Source of the DNA: Mycocentrospora acerina
Lineage: Eukaryota > Ascomycota > Dothideomycetes > Pleosporales
Length of the DNA: 64,000 bases
Assembly: GCA_022701365.1 (NCBI GenBank)
Contig: JAKUHH010000143.1
Span: 124,001 to 188,000, forward strand
Reading direction: 5' to 3'
The position numbers and the translations under genes were made by a program. Under the pieces are notes generated by a model that saw only the letters and a program-made list of their open reading frames with translations, was not told the origin of the DNA and searched no databases. Below are positions 1-12,695 of the stretch, piece by piece. The number at the start of each line of letters is the position of its first letter. Within the stretch, counting starts at the first letter, position 1.

Positions 1-1011
1 CGGATCGACAGCATCAATCATCATGCAAGTCGGCGGTGCATAATACGGTGAGCTGATCCCCGCCGCATACGGATGACGTTCCCAAACTAGAAAGTGGGGC
101 CCGCTACACTTTCCAAGTTTCAATTGGACACACTTTCCATCAACCATGCTGTCGGATACCGGGACCGGTCGCCTGACACGAGCTAACGTTCTCGGCGTCG
201 AGAGAATTTCCGCTCGTCTCCGGCGCGCGGCTCACTTGACATCGGATGTCCACAGCCGTGCAAAGAGTGCTTATCCTAACATTGGCTACAAGAACGAGAG
301 CGATGGAGAGAGTTTATTTGATACTGACTTGTTTCAATGATCCTAGACTATCCGTGCCTTTTGTGGATAACTCTACAATTGATAGATGTAAACTCGTCGC
401 ACTCGTACTCGTTAGTGCTGCGTGTTCCGCTTGTGTGACCCCGTTCAACGAGATCGATCTCGGAGTGTTACATCAATATCCTACACCCTTGCAACATGCT
501 CCAAGGGTCCCATGAAACTTAATCCCAGGCGCCCAAGCTTCGACATGCACCTCTTTCATCGGATGGCAGGGGCTGATTGCGACCTCTGCAACCCTTGTCC
601 AAATCGTTGGAACCCTGCTGGGCGACTGCAATCTGTGTTCGTGTGGGGCAAACGCGTCGTTTTGCCGTTTGAGCGTTCAAGTCGTTAGAGAAGCGGCCGA
701 TGGTCGCCCAAGTGCAGTCGAGATTGGGCAACTTGAGGCGATTGTGATGACCATGTAAGGAGTGCAGGAGTGGCAAATGATCCTTGTAGCGAGAAAAAAA
801 AATCTTCAATGAATTAGGTGATTAGAGCTGGAGCGTAGGTGCTCCAAGGATTTGAATAGTTGGCCGGTGTTCAGAGTGTTCCCCTTACAGTGTCGGCTAA
901 CGAACCCCACGTCGAGTTTCGTCGAGTGGAGCTTCTTCGGGGAAATAATCCCGAAGCCTGTCCCGGCCCATGCTCGTGAGGGGTCTTTGCGTATGCACAC
1001 CGACATCCATC
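1..1011. other. Left-edge intergenic DNA, no gene supported
   Basis: No reading frame here has recognisable protein character; the frames present overlap on both strands and carry no domain. It lies 3' of the bZIP gene, so it should contain that gene's 3' UTR and perhaps the flank of a neighbour outside the window. Confidence 0.5.
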
Positions 1012-2485
1012 TCAGTGCTCAGGCTTCATATTCGACTGCATGTGATACATCATATGCTGCCCTTGCTCACCCATCATTTGCGGTTGGTGGTGTGGAGTAT
1101 GGGCCATCATCGGCATCTCACTGGGATGGGAGACTTGTGGGACATAACCCTGATGTCCAGCATTTCCGTATGGCGAGTAGGGCGCAGATGTTGGTTGTTG
1201 CGAGTGGGGATGCTGGTGAGACTGCGGCGGTGCTTGCGGGTGACCCATGGGAACACTCATGTGTCGCTGATACTCGGACGGATGCGGTGATGGGTGCGAA
1301 GTTGGTGTACCATACCCTGACATTTGCATGGGCTGCGAGGTGACCAGTGACGCAGGGTTTTCCAGAGGATATGACATTGAACGTGCATTGCTCTCCAACC
1401 CGTACGGGCTAGGGTAGGACATGCCCGTTGGCTCGGTAGCATGTACCGAATCTTGTACTGGCATCGGGACTGGGTGGTGTTGTGGGTGGCTAGACGGGTG
1501 AGGGCTCCATCGAACAGAGTCGTGATGGGGCGCTGGGACTTCACCCATGGCTGAAGGCGTTTCGTGTGGCGACGAGACGTGATGAGCGTACGCGTGCTGT
1601 GTTTGCCAATGTCCAGGCTGAGACGCGGGTGTTGCTATTTCAGGGATTGAGTGGACGCTCCGGGCTGTTCCTGTGGATGATCTTCTAGGCTGGCTGAGCA
1701 TCTGGACGCGATCACTTGGCGAAGGGGCACCTGCTATCACAAGGTCAGCCACTATGCACACAACATCACAGAAAAAAGAACATGCTGTTTTCTCGTTCCT
1801 CCAATCACGGGAAAGCGAGAAAACGTTGAAGATACTGCGCGTCGCCCTTTAGGGACAGACGATACAAGCGAGAGTGATAGGTGACGAATGCAAGTTGCTT
1901 CTTTCGCATCGGCTGTACAAAACGGGTGCGGGCCGAAATACGAAGAAGCAAAAGACACGAGTGCACTCAATCATCACAGGAATCATTGATTTTCTGCTTT
2001 GGGATAGACGAAATTGATGACATACCTGATGCACTCTGTTCGGGAACACCCAGAGCAGACACGGCGTGCGACAATCTTGCACGAAGCACAGCGTTCTCTT
2101 GCTCCAGCTCTTCGTTTCTCCTCAGCAGCTCCATCGTCTTGGACGATGAGCTGGTGTCTAGTTGAGAAGTGAGGTCGCGGACTTGGCGCTCCAGGGCGTC
2201 GATGTGATCTTTTGTCCTCTGACGAATAGCTCGTTGGGCCTCCCGGTCATTTGCCCTTTTGCGCTCGAGCTGTGCTGCTGTGAGGGTTGTGACGCTTCGT
2301 GTGCCTGCTCTTGATGGTCGCTTCTTGCCGCCAGACATGTGCTGTTTTTTTGATTCGGAGCCAGAGGAGTGGCCATCATAGGACGAGGCCTTTTTGAAGC
2401 TGTCCATGTGCGATATGTAATTAGGGGAGTTCATGAGGTCGCTCCGGTAGGCGATGGGGTCTCGATAGTGAAGTACTGAAGTCAT
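1012..2485 (-). CDS. bZIP transcription factor with shifted invariant Asn
   Basis: Exons 2485-2026 and 1730-1012 (donor GTATGT, branch GCTGAC, acceptor GCAG) give a 392-residue protein. Residues about 70-95 form a basic region rich in Arg/Lys (core NDREAQRAIRQR), followed by a leucine-zipper-like heptad stretch to about residue 145 containing LERQVRDL and ENAVLRARL. The C-terminal half is low complexity, rich in His, Pro, Gln and Ser, typical of an activation or disordered region. It should act in the nucleus as a dimeric DNA-binding regulator. The Asn of the basic region is 8 residues before the conserved Arg instead of the usual 7. The start was chosen at the first ATG in frame; the frame stays open upstream but only from a GTG. 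The 295-nt intron is long for this window. Target genes cannot be inferred. Confidence 0.85.
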
Positions 2486-5400
2486 TGAAGATCCGCGGAG
2501 GGGCGGTGAGGGTAAGGGAAGAAGGTGTTGCTGTGTCAGCAGCGGTCCAAGCGTTTCCACAATATCAAGTTGTGTGGAAGGGGACGAGGGGTGCTCCTGG
2601 GATCGAGAAATCGGGGTAGTGGCGAGGATTAATGTATGTAAATACGACGTTGTGTGTGCACGATGGTACCCACAGACCTGGGAGGGGCGTAAGACAACGG
2701 AGATTAGATATCAAAGACTGAAGGGCAGGACCCGAAGGAAGAAGCAGAGTGGGAAGAGATATGCTGGGCAGAGCATGGCTCCCAGGAGCCTATAACCTGC
2801 TATCAAGTCTGCTGAATAGCGCCCTTCGCATCATCCCATGCTTTGACCCTGGGCTAGTGGCTGCATTGTGATCCCGGTCAATAGACGCACCGCAGCCACA
2901 CACACGTGGGTTCTGGGGAAACGGTTTCACTTTGTGCCCCTAAGGGAGCCACCAGCGGCTTGGTGCCTGTGTTGCGCTGGCCTCAGATTTGATGAGAATT
3001 AGTCGGACGTGACGACCTTGGGCTCGACAGACTGTCCACGGTAGCGGCAGATCCCTGCCGGAGCTTACCCTGCATCGGCCCCTGCAATGGCTGTTCTGGA
3101 AAGGCTCGAAGGGCTCTGGCTGGCGCATTGCAGGCCGCCAGATGAGGCCATGGCGCAACACAGGTCTCGGGCCACTTTACTTGACGAGCAGGAGAGAGTA
3201 TTGCCCCCACCGGCGACGTGGGCAGGAATTGCGTGAGCGGAAGAGCCGCCCCTTGCGCGCAAACTCTGGCCGTCCGCCACGGACGTGCGAGGAGACGGCC
3301 CGTGGCAAATGGGAGCATGGCAGAAAAAGCACAGTTGCATGAATGTGACGTTGGAGGAGCAGACGCACGGCGGCGCTCGTGCAGAGACGACGCTGACGGA
3401 GTGATGCCAAGGCACGTGGTGTCCCTGTCAAAATTAGACCCGCTAGACCGCACTCAATTCGCCGCTACCGTTCCGACCACCCCACTCGCCGGTGGCTGCT
3501 CTGCGGTTGGGACTATTACCTACTCGGCCGAAGGTTGCGTGCCACCCAGAGTAGCCGCCTAGCTGCGCACCTAGATACGCACCTAGATACGCACTGCTGG
3601 AGAGGCACCATGCAGGCAATCAAAGAGCACCCCGGCGACGGTGCCATGGGACACACTGGCAGACTCGACCTCCAAACGTCGGATGCCTTGTCCCGTTGCG
3701 GGAGCCAATATCTCTTGGCACCTCGCGGTTGGCACATTTCAAATATTGCGCTGCCGGTGTCGGCTGCAGCCTGGCAACACACTCAGATCTGCCGACGCGA
3801 ACTCTAACTCTATCTCGCCATCTGCTCCTCCCTGCTGTCGACGCGTTTCACCAGAACGTGATGCGCGTGCATGCTCGCCACACCTGCAGCATGCCACCGC
3901 CAGGGCGTGGGCAGCTGCAAAATCCAGCTCGACACCCGTTGGCACTGCGTTGAGTGCAAATTTTCGAAGCGGTGACTAACCACGCAACATGTGCCGCACT
4001 ACGCCTCACCATCAAGGGATCGAGGGTGGAATCTCCTGCCTCGAACCGTGGCGCGTCAACGGGCGCCTAATAGCCGCGAACGAGAAAGGGATGAAGCCCG
4101 TGACTCGCCATGCCGAATGGCTTTGCAACACGCAGCAGAGCATCTCCAAATCGCCAGTTTTGCCAGACTCTCGGTATCATTCCACCGACAAAGAGGAAAC
4201 ACCACCACCCACAGACTGCAGCGCTCACCGCTCGTCAGGGATCCCAAGGCGATCATGCAGCCCGGAGACTAGCCTGCTAGCGTGCATAAGCCTAGCCGGT
4301 ACCTCTGCTCTGCGACGCTTGCTAAATCGGAGTTTCTTCGCTACGAATTTCTCCACCCCAGACGCGTACGTGCGTGCATGCGGCATGCCGCCTGCACCCC
4401 TTGGCGACGATATTGGATGTTAGATGATGAAAGAATCTACGTCGGCAACACTAACACTATTGGCCGTGCGCCGCACTCCGCGACGGCCGAGGTGCACCAG
4501 GACCAGGACATGCGCAACTGAGGAAATCGGGTTTGCGGATTCGTGGTTCAGAAGAAGTGGGTTTGGGGAGAATGGAAGAAGCCGAAGACGCCATGGCTTC
4601 CAATTGGCAGGCTACCGTTCCCGGGCGTACCAAGGACACTCTTTTCCTCGAGGCGGCCACAGGCTAGGTGAGGGAAACAATTGAGCACACATTAGTGGAA
4701 GTTAGTTTGCCTGCCAGAACACCTCAGCTGCAACAGGCTAGCGGCATCACTTCTGACGTGCAGCATCTATACACATGCCAACTCCCAGCGATGGCCATTG
4801 TGACATGCGAGTGCAGTCGCTACCCAGATTTACCCGCTTCACAAAGAACTAACACGACCTCCTACTCATTCACACCCGTCCCCAGTGGTTCCCACCAACT
4901 CCAAGAAACGACCATCGCATGATCCTCGGCCGTAATATTTCGCCGTCTTCTGCACGGCTGCTTGTCTCCCGCATATCCATCTCAAGGATACCCAGACATG
5001 CATCCAGTGTCGCCGCAGTGAAGGGGGGCACAGGCCCCACGGCTCACGGGAGGCAATACCAGGTCGAGTTGGAGTTTGTCTTCTTTCGCCTAACTTACTC
5101 GCACTTCTCCTGCACGCAAACTCAGATCGCCCGACCCTACGCAATGTACGTATTGCGCAACACGACAGACAACGCAATAGCATTACCCGTTCAGGCACTC
5201 ACCAGCCGAAACTTCGGTCTATTGATATCGACACCTCATCTCAACCCTTCTTGAGGCTGAGGCCACCCGCCACCCGCCACCCAAGAATCGCAGCCCGAAG
5301 CTACTGTGCAGTAAGAGCAAATCATCATCATCGTCATCATCATAATCCTCATGAAAAAAAAGCCTCCCCCAGAATATCCCGGTTCCCTGCCAAAATCGAC

Positions 5401-6115
5401 ATAAACAAAGCGCAGATGTGAAACCGATGATAAACCGGCACCCACACCCACACAATGCGGGAGCCCAAAGCTAAATCATGACCACGCGCTGCACCTGAGA
5501 CACGATTGCGAAATTTAAACTTTGCGGGATCGCGATTCGTTCCCACGCGCTGGCGGCGTGACTTTTCTCAGGGGGCTAAAGCTTCTAGTAGCGGGCTAGA
5601 AAGAGGCTAGAATGGCTTCGTCGATCAGGTTCTGCGTATGTCGTTCCACGCGCTGACCAGCACTACGGCGATTACCGGCGGGCTGAAAAGTCGGGTTTGT
5701 GGCTGCCCGGCAATAGAGCATGGTTGGACTACAGATCTGATAGTCTCGGAGATGGTGATGTGCACGGCTGGGATTGAAGCCGTAAAGGGAGTCAATCGCC
5801 GCGTTTCTTGGGCTGCGGGAAAGTGAGGCAGTGTTTTCCCCACCCCCCTTCGTGAGGTGCAAACTGCTCCCATCGTGACTTTCGTATGCTGCCTTAACCC
5901 AACATGGTCACAACCTCCGCACTTGCACAAACGCCGCACATGAACCAAAAGGAAATATTCATGTCATGCATATTTACGGACGCTAGAAGATTGCTGGAAG
6001 CTCATCACTTTAATTTTTTTTCCTTTTTTTTTCATTCCAATTCATTCCAACCCTTCCTAGTCATCTCACCCGCTCTCGGTTGTGCGCCGCGAACGCGGGT
6101 CAGCTTTCAGCTGTA
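2486..6115. other. 3.6-kb stretch without a supportable gene
   Basis: Many short frames overlap on both strands between about 3.0 and 5.3 kb, but none has a domain, a good exon structure or dominant coding character. It holds a twice-repeated 12-nt unit (GCACCTAGATAC) near 3566-3594 and a short CAT/ATC microsatellite near 5321-5345. The left part is the promoter side of the bZIP gene; the right end borders the 3' end of the GH1 gene. It could contain long UTRs or non-coding RNA. Confidence 0.5.
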
Positions 6116-7971
6116 CTACTCCTTTTTGATGTACTGGCTGAAGATCTTGGAAATCTCCCTGGCGCTCTTCTTAGGGTGTCGCTTCTGCCCGCCTTTGTAG
6201 TCAACATAGCACACGCCAAAGCGGGTCTCGTAGCCCTCGGCCCACTCAAAATTGCTGCAGGTACGCCGTTAGTGCTGCTCAACCACGTTTCGAGCCAGGA
6301 AGGGTGCTGGGGAAGATGCGAGGGGGTGAGGACGGAGCTCGACGGATTGGGTCGGCAATTGTCCTCGGAAATGTCTTGTCAACGACAAGAGGATCTTGGG
6401 ATAAGAGGAAATGAGCTACGTACTCCATGAGACTCCATGCCGAATAGCCTCTAACGTCTACGCCATCCTTGGTGTGGGCATCAGCCAAAGCCCCAATATA
6501 TCCCCTAAAGTACTCGCAGCGAAACTCATCATCCAGGAGCTGTTCCAAGGGTAGGTCATTTTCCCCCTTCAAGCTTGTCCCGTTCTCAGTGACGTAAAAA
6601 ATCGGGTGGTTGTAGCGATCGCTCAGCCACTTTATTAATTTCCTAAATCCAAGTGGATTAGGCCTCAGCCAGACAGACTGTGTTTCCGGACCGATCCACT
6701 TTCCCTCCTTGTTCTGCATCAAGATTTCAAGATTGCCAGCAAAGTCATCTAGTTCAGGCTCTGTATCTTTGTGCTTGATGTAATTCGCGCAGTAGTGGTT
6801 CATGCCGTAGAAATCATTGCTACCCTTGACCAATTCGGCCTCTTCAGCTGTAAACTCGGGCAGTCTATCGCCCAATTGCTTTCGCATCGAATCTGGGTAC
6901 TTGCCAAAGTATACTGGGTCCGCAAACCATGATATGGCAAACTCGATCTTGCGTTCGCAAGCCTCTACATCTTTAGGGTCATTGGAATCCCAAGGCTCGG
7001 TCCAGTCACCTATCTAGTATCAGCACCTATTCTTGCACTTGCACTAGGTAGATGTTGATTTTGACTTCCCCTGCATGAGACTTGCGGCAGGAGGGTTGCA
7101 TAAGGATCAATAAAGATAGAAAGGATGCAGGATGGAACGCGAGCACCACGTGCCTTTCGCTTACCGTTGAGCGTAATCCCTATCTGGCCTCCATCTCTCG
7201 ACTTGAATTCGTCGCGGTACGCCTTAACCGCCGCGCCGTGAGCTATGAGTAACGAGTGCCCTACGATCCATGGCTCCCTGGTGCTATCGCCTTCTGCGCT
7301 TTTACTCCGGTCGCTTGTCCGGCCGGGGGCGAATAGACCTGTACCATATCCAAGGATGGCACTGCACCACGGCTCGTTGAAAGTGATCCAGAATTTGACC
7401 TTTGAACCGAATGCTTTGAAACATACCCTAGTGTAGTTTTCAAAGTCCTTGACAAACTCGTCTTTGTTCAGGAAGCCGCCATAACGTTTATGCAGGTTGT
7501 CGGGGAGATCCCAGTGAAAAAGCGTTATCAATGGCTCAATGCCTGCCGCGAGTAAGTCGTCAACGAACTTGACATAGTGCTGGATTCCCTTTTCGTTCAC
7601 CGGGTCGTCGCGTCCACCGAGAGGAATGATGCGCGACCAGGATAGGGAAAAACGATACGATTTGGCACCGAGATCCTTCAATAAAGCAATATCTTCGGCG
7701 GTGCGGTGATAAGAGTCGCATGCAACGTCGCCCGATTCTCCACCTGCAATCTTCCCCTTCACGCGACAGAAAGTGTCCCATATTGAATCTGCACGGCCAT
7801 CCTCATGCGGTGCACCCTCAATCTGGTAGCTGAAGGTATTCTTGTCAGCATACCGGCGATATCGGACGAATTTACCTGGAGCAGGATGGCGTGAGGCGAG
7901 ACTTGATGGGCTACAAACCTTGCTGTTGCAAACCCCCACAGAAAGTCCTTGGGCAAGTATGAGTTTGACAT
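6116..7971 (-). CDS. Glycoside hydrolase family 1 beta-glucosidase, intracellular
   Basis: Four exons (7971-7919, 7829-7165, 7009-6424, 6254-6116) give 480 residues, the usual length for fungal GH1. The N terminus carries PKDFLWGFATAS and YQIEG, the family's opening motif. The acid/base Glu lies in TFNEPW (about Glu170) and the nucleophile Glu in YVTENG (about Glu381). Near the C terminus, SLMDNFEW is rebuilt across the last intron. Family members hydrolyse terminal beta-glucosyl residues from cellobiose and aryl or plant beta-glucosides. No signal peptide is visible, so a cytosolic enzyme is likely. Introns are 89, 155 and 169 nt, longer than most here; the first uses donor GTTTGT. A second in-frame ATG lies upstream at 8049, but the family N terminus supports the start used. 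Confidence 0.93.
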
Positions 7972-8767
7972 TGTAGAGCTACAGAGCTGGATTTTTTGCA
8001 GATTGCAGAGTAACTGTGTAAACCAGTTCAGAGGACAGATGTACTTCATATACTAGAAGCACTGCTGCTTTGAGTGCGGAGAACGTCCCGCCGCACCCGT
8101 CTGCATGCAGTCGACAAGAACCAAATCGACGTGCCATGAGACTTGGAAGGCATTCTTTTAGACTTGGTTGGACATGCTTCAAAACGGATCAATTGCTATT
8201 CTTCCGTCAGGGTGCCCCACTCGCTGTCACGGTTATGTGAGGTTGTACGTCGGAAGCACGTGGCAAGATTTGTCGTTCTGCCCGCGGCGGCTTACCATGT
8301 ATAGCAGGCGGTCAGTGGAATTGCGGGCCGTCACGTCAGTTTACCCTGTGCGGTGCGGAGAGGGATCGAGCGCCGTGTGACAGCATGGGGATACGGAGGC
8401 ACACGTGACGGCTGTTGTGCGTTCCGACTGCTTTATTCCATCGATGGGTTGTCTGGCAAGTGTTCCTCGCGCGCTCATTCGAGGTTGTCGGAACTGATGA
8501 CGATGCTCGAGGGCGAGGGTCGGGAAGGTTGCTGTCTGGAAGCGTGGTAAGCAGCGGGCAGTCAGCGCTAACTGCATTTAGAATGGCTTCCGAGGCCTCC
8601 AGCTCTGCCCCTCATCACCAGAGCTTCACTTCATCGTCGGAACAAACATTGGGCTCAAGGCGGAGAGGAAAGTGACCGTCGACATATAATGTGGAAGTGC
8701 CAGGCTGTAGAAGAGTATATTCAAGCATTGGGATCATCCTGAGGGCGAAAATCGAGTCTTGTTCACC
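7972..8767. promoter_or_regulatory. Divergent promoter region, GH1 / DUF1479 genes
   Basis: About 0.8 kb separates the start codons of two divergently transcribed genes. No coding frame is convincing. I see no unambiguous TATA box or tRNA. Confidence 0.45.
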
Positions 8768-10337
8768 ATGCTTTCTGCACTGCGATCCGTCCGAACTCCT
8801 TCCAGACGCATGCTTCCACAGCTGCGCTCTGCATCCTCGCAAGCCCAAAGGCGCGCAGGCGACATTTCGGATGCCTTTGCCTCGCTCTCTGGCCAAGAGT
8901 TTAAGCCGCTGACTCCCGAATATGCGGACCTGAAAGGCCGCCTGATCCGGGGCCACGAAAACGAAGTCCGAGAGTCTTGGGAACGTCTGCTTCGGCATCT
9001 ACGGGAGGAGATACCGCTCATTGCCGAGCTCGGCTCGGATGTGATCCCTCAGATCGAATTCAAGGACATTGACAATGCGCCAGAGGCCTTTGCAAACGGG
9101 CTCAAGAAAACTGGTGTGGCCGTGGTGAGGGGCGTGGTCCCAGAGCAGGAGGCGCTGCAATGGAAGGAGGACCTGCGCGAGTACATCCGGCTGAACCCCC
9201 AGACCAAAGGTGCAACCTACACTCGCTTCAGTCAACAGCAGAACTAACCATGACGCAGCGTTCCCTGCCGACAATCCCCAGGTCTTCGAACTCTACTGGT
9301 CCCGCATCCAGCTTCTAGCTCGCGGCAATCAGAATCTCCTCAAGACCCAACGCTTTCTCATGTCACACTGGCACACTGCAAACACACATGCTCCCCTCTC
9401 CACACGACATCCCATAAGCTACGCAGATCGGCTGCGCATGCGCCTGCCAGGTGATGCTAAGTTTGCGCTAGGACCACATGTGGATGGTGGCAGCGTTGAA
9501 CGGTGGGATGAGAACGGATATGGGCTGGGAAAGGTGTTCGACTCCATCTGGAAAGGAAAATGGGAAGAATTCGACCCGTGGGAGGCCAGTTGCCGTCTAC
9601 GCGTCGTAGCAGATCTCCACCAGGGCGTTGGAGCATGCACTGCATTCCGCATGTTCCAGGGTTGGCTGTCACTCAGCACGACTGGGCCGTTTGAAGGCAC
9701 TTTACTTGTCAATCCGCTGCTCGCAAAGGCGACGGCATACTACCTCCTACGCCCGTTTTTCTCACCAAAGCGTGGCGTAGCCTCTGGCGCGCAGACAACA
9801 TCCGAGGCCATCACCAATTCGGCCGACTTCCTGGCCTCGGACAACTGGGAGATGGACGCAACTCCTTCATCCTGGGTTCATGGCGCAACTCCAGGACATG
9901 GCCAGGAGCTTTCTCATCTACTCCATCCCCACCTGAATCTGCAAAAGACGATGGTTCACATGCCTGTGGTTAGGCCTGGAGACTATGTCGCCTGGCACTG
10001 CGATACGATTCACGCAGTCGATAAGACCCACGCAGGAAAGGCTGACTCGAGCGTTCTATACATTCCAGCCTGCCCAATGACAGAGGACAATGCGAACTAC
10101 CTAGTCCGTCAACGCGAAAAATTTATCAATGGCACACCGAGTCCGGACTTTGGCGGGGGTATCGGGGAAAGTGGACACGTCGGGCGTGTCAGGATTGAAG
10201 ACATGGAGCAATTGGTCGGAGATGAAGGCTGCAGGGCCATGGGTTTCAAGGAATGGGATGGTGACGCGGCGGGATTGACGCCTGGCGAAAGAGTAATACT
10301 GGACCGAGCCAACACCATTTTGGGGTTCTATGACTAA
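8768..10337 (+). CDS. DUF1479 family protein, probable Fe(II)-dependent dioxygenase fold
   Basis: Exons 8768-9209 and 9259-10337 (49-nt intron, branch CTAAC, acceptor GCAG) give 506 residues. The body matches the DUF1479 family (relatives of bacterial YbiU), which has a cupin/2-oxoglutarate-oxygenase-like fold. Visible metal-ligand candidates are His221-x-Asp223 in GPHVDGG and a distal His (His394 or His399) in a WHCDTIH motif after VRPGDYVAW. The first 29 residues are rich in Arg and Ser and lack acidic residues, resembling a mitochondrial targeting peptide. The substrate is unknown for the family. The frame is open three codons upstream from a TTG; the ATG at 8768 was chosen. The donor (GTGCAA) is weak, but splicing there restores the family sequence. 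Confidence 0.88.
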
Positions 10338-10508
10338 AAATACGACGGAAAATATTGAATCGAACAAGGTGCTTATATCCCTCGTTTTTTTGAAAAATTA
10401 AATGTCTCCATTTCTTTTACCATGTTTTGTACGACGAATTCGCACCCCTTCTAAGTGTAAGAGTAAATCGCTCATGCTCAAATTTTTTTTAGCCATATCG
10501 CTGCTCAT

Positions 10509-12080
10509 CTATTCAAACACCACGTCGAGGAAATCTTCGCCCTCGTGTGTCCATAAGTCTGTCAGCTCGACAGTAAAAGCATCTGCTACTGCAAACCCCC
10601 GTCTTGCAGTCGTATGGAACAGACCAAGTATCTCGTTCCTAGATTGGCCATCAATTGCCCTGGCCCCCGCGACCCGCAATGGAAAGAACAATAGAACGCC
10701 TGCAACACCCTGCGCTAATATCTCATGACTCAAGCGAAGGATTTCAGCGACATGCCAGTCTATGACTGCTCGAGGGAGGATTGGCGCGTCTATCGAAGTC
10801 CAGTGTGGATGGTAGTCGTATGTTCCTGAGAGGTAGATGCTAATAGCGTGGTAGTAGACGAAACCGATTGAAGACTCGACGTCTGGTTTTGTCTGATTGA
10901 CGGCATGGTCAGGGCTGTTTTGGAGAGTGCTTGACCATTCTGTGGCGTCTAGAAACCACTGCTGCAGGGATGCTTGGAGATTCAGGCCCTCGTCTCCCAA
11001 CGACTTGGCCAGAGCGTAATGCACATGTGGTGACAGTTGCTGTGCGTCTTCGCAGAATCCTATCGAGCGGATGCTCAGCTCTGAAAAGTGCGGCAACATG
11101 TCAAACAAGGCTTCCTTGGGGTGCCATAGCATTGCGCCCTCGCCCTCCCATAGTCTCGTCATCGCAGTGCTCCATTCTGGTTTGCTGAGAAAAGTGGGGG
11201 AGGAAAAGATCAGAGAGCGGGAAATTTCGAAGATCCGCGTAGCGAGGAAGAAGGAACGGCGCTGCACGCTTTGGGGAGATGTGCAAGCCAGGGTTTCAGG
11301 ATTCTGGAGGCGGAGCATAGTGGATGTCCCGTGAAGGAAATGGGATAGCCAATTTGTGCCCGAGGAGTCACGCATAAGCTGGTATTATTCTGTCAGTTTT
11401 AAACTGTAATTGAACAGTTGTGAATTGGGAGACGCTTCGTACATACTTCAAAAAGACCCAAAAAGAAGGTCACCCATAGCGCCGATCGATCATTCATGAA
11501 CGTATTAGCGGCGATTTTTTCTTGCACACAACGCACAGAACGCGTGTATGCTCGCAAAGCATCCATATTCTCATCACCTCCGTTCATTTCGACAAAAGGC
11601 AGTTGGTCTTGTTGTCTGAAATGTAGTGCTGCCACAGCGTCAATAGCGTCTTTGAGCGTAGCTGAAGATTTCGCCATTGCCAACAAGTCACCACTGATCG
11701 GGATGTTGCTGCCTGTGAAAGCGTTCATTGGCAGAAATGACGCAAAGAAGTAGGGCAAGTAGCCATCCGATCTTCCCATGTATATCGGCTTGTGCAGAGG
11801 AAAAACAATCATGTCCTTGGGTTCCCTACTTGGAGCCTGGCCAACAAAGACTAAATTGGTTCCTGTAGGATTAAGCGTTACCCCACATGATCGGTTCGTT
11901 CGTCTGCAGTTTGCACAAGGTATGCCTCCATGACACTTGTCTCGTCAGTAAAACTTCCGCATATAGCTGAGAGCTGTATCTGGTTGTGGCCGGAATCACC
12001 TTGATCCTGCGACTGACACAAGCATCGCAGCGTTTTCGACGGGCTTTTCGTCCATCGTAGGGCCCTATAATCGACGGCAT
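10509..12080 (-). CDS. Zn2Cys6 fungal transcription factor
   Basis: Exons 12080-12000, 11935-11447 and 11378-10509 (64- and 68-nt introns) give 479 residues. The first intron splits the DNA-binding domain; splicing creates a complete binuclear zinc cluster, C-x2-C-x6-C-x5-C-x2-C-x6-C, at about residues 18-44 with basic residues between the Cys. The rest is a mostly helical region of the type usually called a fungal-specific transcription factor domain. It should bind DNA in the nucleus, probably as a dimer. It is divergent from the secreted lipase-like gene at 12696 across a 615-bp gap, an arrangement often seen for a local regulator and its target, but nothing in the sequence proves that link. 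Confidence 0.88.
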
Positions 12081-12695
12081 GGAATATTGGAGTGGCTGCA
12101 GCCAATGGCTGAGGAATGTTACCTTGGGGGGCTAACTTGTTCGTTGGGTGTGACGCGGTATCCGAAACCGAACTTGGGAAGTGGCGCGTTTATACGTATT
12201 CAATCGGGAAATGGTACTGCGCATTTGACATGAAGGCCAAAGCTAGTGGGTCTCCCAGGGCATTTGTTGTTGAGTACAACAAGCTGGGGCGCAGATCATC
12301 TTCAAAAACACCAACCGCTTTAGGAAGTGGTAGAACGCGGTTAAGCCTCATCAGGCTAGCACACTGCGCCCCATCTATGACAAGTTGACAGAAATATGAC
12401 AATCAGCCTTGAAATACCCACAGTGCCAGGCGTATTCTGCATGTTTCCAGAAGAATTCTCATTTCTCACAGAGACTTGCAATCTCACTTGGCTAAATCAA
12501 GTCATGATAGTGCGTCGCGCAACGGACCCAAAATGCCGTTCAGACGACTCCCTACAACGGTCAGATACAAGATGCGAACGTATATAAGGAAACTAACAAG
12601 TCGTAACTTTCAAAAACATCACTTACGACTAAAGCAGCCACTCTCTGTTTCTTCCTATCGCCTCTACAACTAAACACTCTATCCGATAGACTATC
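12081..12695. promoter_or_regulatory. Divergent promoter region, Zn2Cys6 gene / PAF-AH-like gene
   Basis: A 615-bp gap between divergent start codons with no convincing coding frame. A TATA-like element lies at 12581-12588 for the rightward gene. Confidence 0.5.
12581..12588 (+). promoter_or_regulatory. TATA-like box upstream of PAF-AH-like gene
   Basis: The sequence TATATAAG sits 115 bp before the ATG at 12696, a plausible distance for a TATA box followed by a 5' UTR. Its function is inferred from sequence and position only. Confidence 0.45.

Noticed and set aside
852..1343. 163-codon frame on the plus strand
   Set aside because: It is antisense to the 3' exon of the bZIP gene, starts at TTG and has no family character.
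1012..2485. HAC1-like unconventional intron in the bZIP gene
   Set aside because: The intron has ordinary GT-AG ends and a branch site, and the protein does not resemble HacA.
3000..5250. Cluster of overlapping frames of 60-156 codons
   Set aside because: Frames overlap on both strands, which is expected by chance in GC-rich DNA; no domain, no exon logic.
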